This document shows positions 40,379 through 40,761 of a stretch of 40,761 bases of DNA, in pieces (positions within the stretch are counted from its first letter, which is position 1; each line of letters begins with the position of its first letter). The stretch comes from Bacteroides sp. An322. GTDB taxonomy: Bacteria; Bacteroidota; Bacteroidia; Bacteroidales; Bacteroidaceae. Position numbers and translations under genes: made by a program. The DNA is taken from the NCBI RefSeq assembly GCF_002161765.1, contig NZ_NFIN01000028.1, positions 1 through 40,761 on the forward strand, given 5' to 3'. Under the pieces are notes generated by a model, which worked only from the letters and a program-made list of their open reading frames with translations, had not been told where the DNA came from and did not search any database.

Positions 40379-40591
40379 TAACAAAAAAGTTAATTGTTAG
40401 TTGTTAGATTTGTTAGACTGTTTGTTTACATACGCATATATATGCCTAAAATATGCCATACAATTGCCTGCGTGAAAACAAATAGTTGCACCGCGCGGGG
40501 CAGCCAACAAGAAGTACCCTCACCTTCTAAGCCTCTTATGCCCCGTCCGTCGAATTACTTTTTTAAAACATTTTTAGAAGCTGTTTTGATT

Positions 40592-40761
40592 TCATTCGAT
40601 AAATTTGTTAAGCATGATTTGGATGAATGCAAGTTGTACCATAGCTTCCGCAGTTTCAGCAAGGAATTCGTAATCGATGGTCAGCCTTCTGAAGTTTTCC
40701 AGCCATGAGAAAGAGCGTTCCACAATCCAACGTTTGGGCAGTACCTGAAATTTGGACGGAC
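40592..40761 (-). mobile_element. 3' end of an IS5-type transposase gene, cut by the window edge
   Basis: The minus strand from 40759 to the TGA at 40592-40594 encodes 55 residues with the motif [18 protein letters not shown], then [18 protein letters not shown]. This is the C-terminal part of IS5-family (IS427-like) DDE transposases, holding the final catalytic glutamate in W-x-V-E-R-S-F-S-W. The rest of the element lies to the right of the window. The terminal inverted repeat, expected between the stop and about 40500, could not be fixed. Confidence 0.88.

Noticed and set aside
40394..40708. A 104-codon plus-strand frame
   Set aside because: It runs antisense over the transposase end and has no motif; the minus-strand reading is clearly IS5-like.

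Overview
This window looks like chromosome of a Bacteroidales gut bacterium, most likely Bacteroides or Phocaeicola. The reasons are the SusC/SusD pair, the FecR-type anti-sigma factor, Oar-like TonB receptor, DUF4468 and 'smalltalk' proteins, ABC-F/EttA and ClpB of Bacteroidetes type, and above all the repeated promoter form TAnnTTTG just upstream of genes, sometimes with TTG/TTTG 19-20 bases before it.

Layout. 1-450: an AT-rich tandem repeat, a 79-bp promoter-bearing dispersed repeat, a GC-rich hairpin and a 33-residue smalltalk gene. 454-4066: an uncharacterised protein divergent from clpB, and a 39-residue membrane protein. 4197-9026: mltG, a transketolase-rpiB operon and a secreted DUF4468 protein. 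9106-14697: housekeeping genes (ABC-F ATPase, tadA with a small overlapping partner, YraN nuclease-like protein, birA, MATE exporter) plus a broken AraC/HTCS fragment. 14851-27247: a carbohydrate-utilisation locus of the ECF sigma/FecR/SusC/SusD/GH2 beta-galactosidase type. It is decaying: the sigma gene has a frameshift, about 2 kb containing an integrase relic and a 5'-broken Schlafen/AlbA-type ATP-binding gene separates sigma from fecR, and susD has a frameshift and a nonsense codon, while fecR, susC and the GH2 gene remain open. 27517-31608: a large Oar-like TonB receptor followed by a periplasmic glycerophosphodiester phosphodiesterase, plausibly a phosphate or glycerophosphodiester scavenging pair. 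31688-33321: a secreted protein of unknown function and an ECF sigma factor with a small upstream gene. 33475-33777: a gene-free stretch with strong nested RNA secondary structure, the best candidate here for an undescribed or unannotated non-coding RNA. 33882-39921: pyrH, a histidine phosphatase, ettA, an MFS transporter, panB and a HAD phosphatase. 39922-40761: a second, inverted copy of the 79-bp promoter repeat, small hairpin repeats and the 3' end of an IS5-type transposase cut by the window edge.

Nearly every intergenic gap in the housekeeping parts holds a different palindromic dispersed repeat, a strong feature of this genome. No rRNA, tRNA or CRISPR array was seen. All functional calls come from reading motifs and remembered family features; no search was run.
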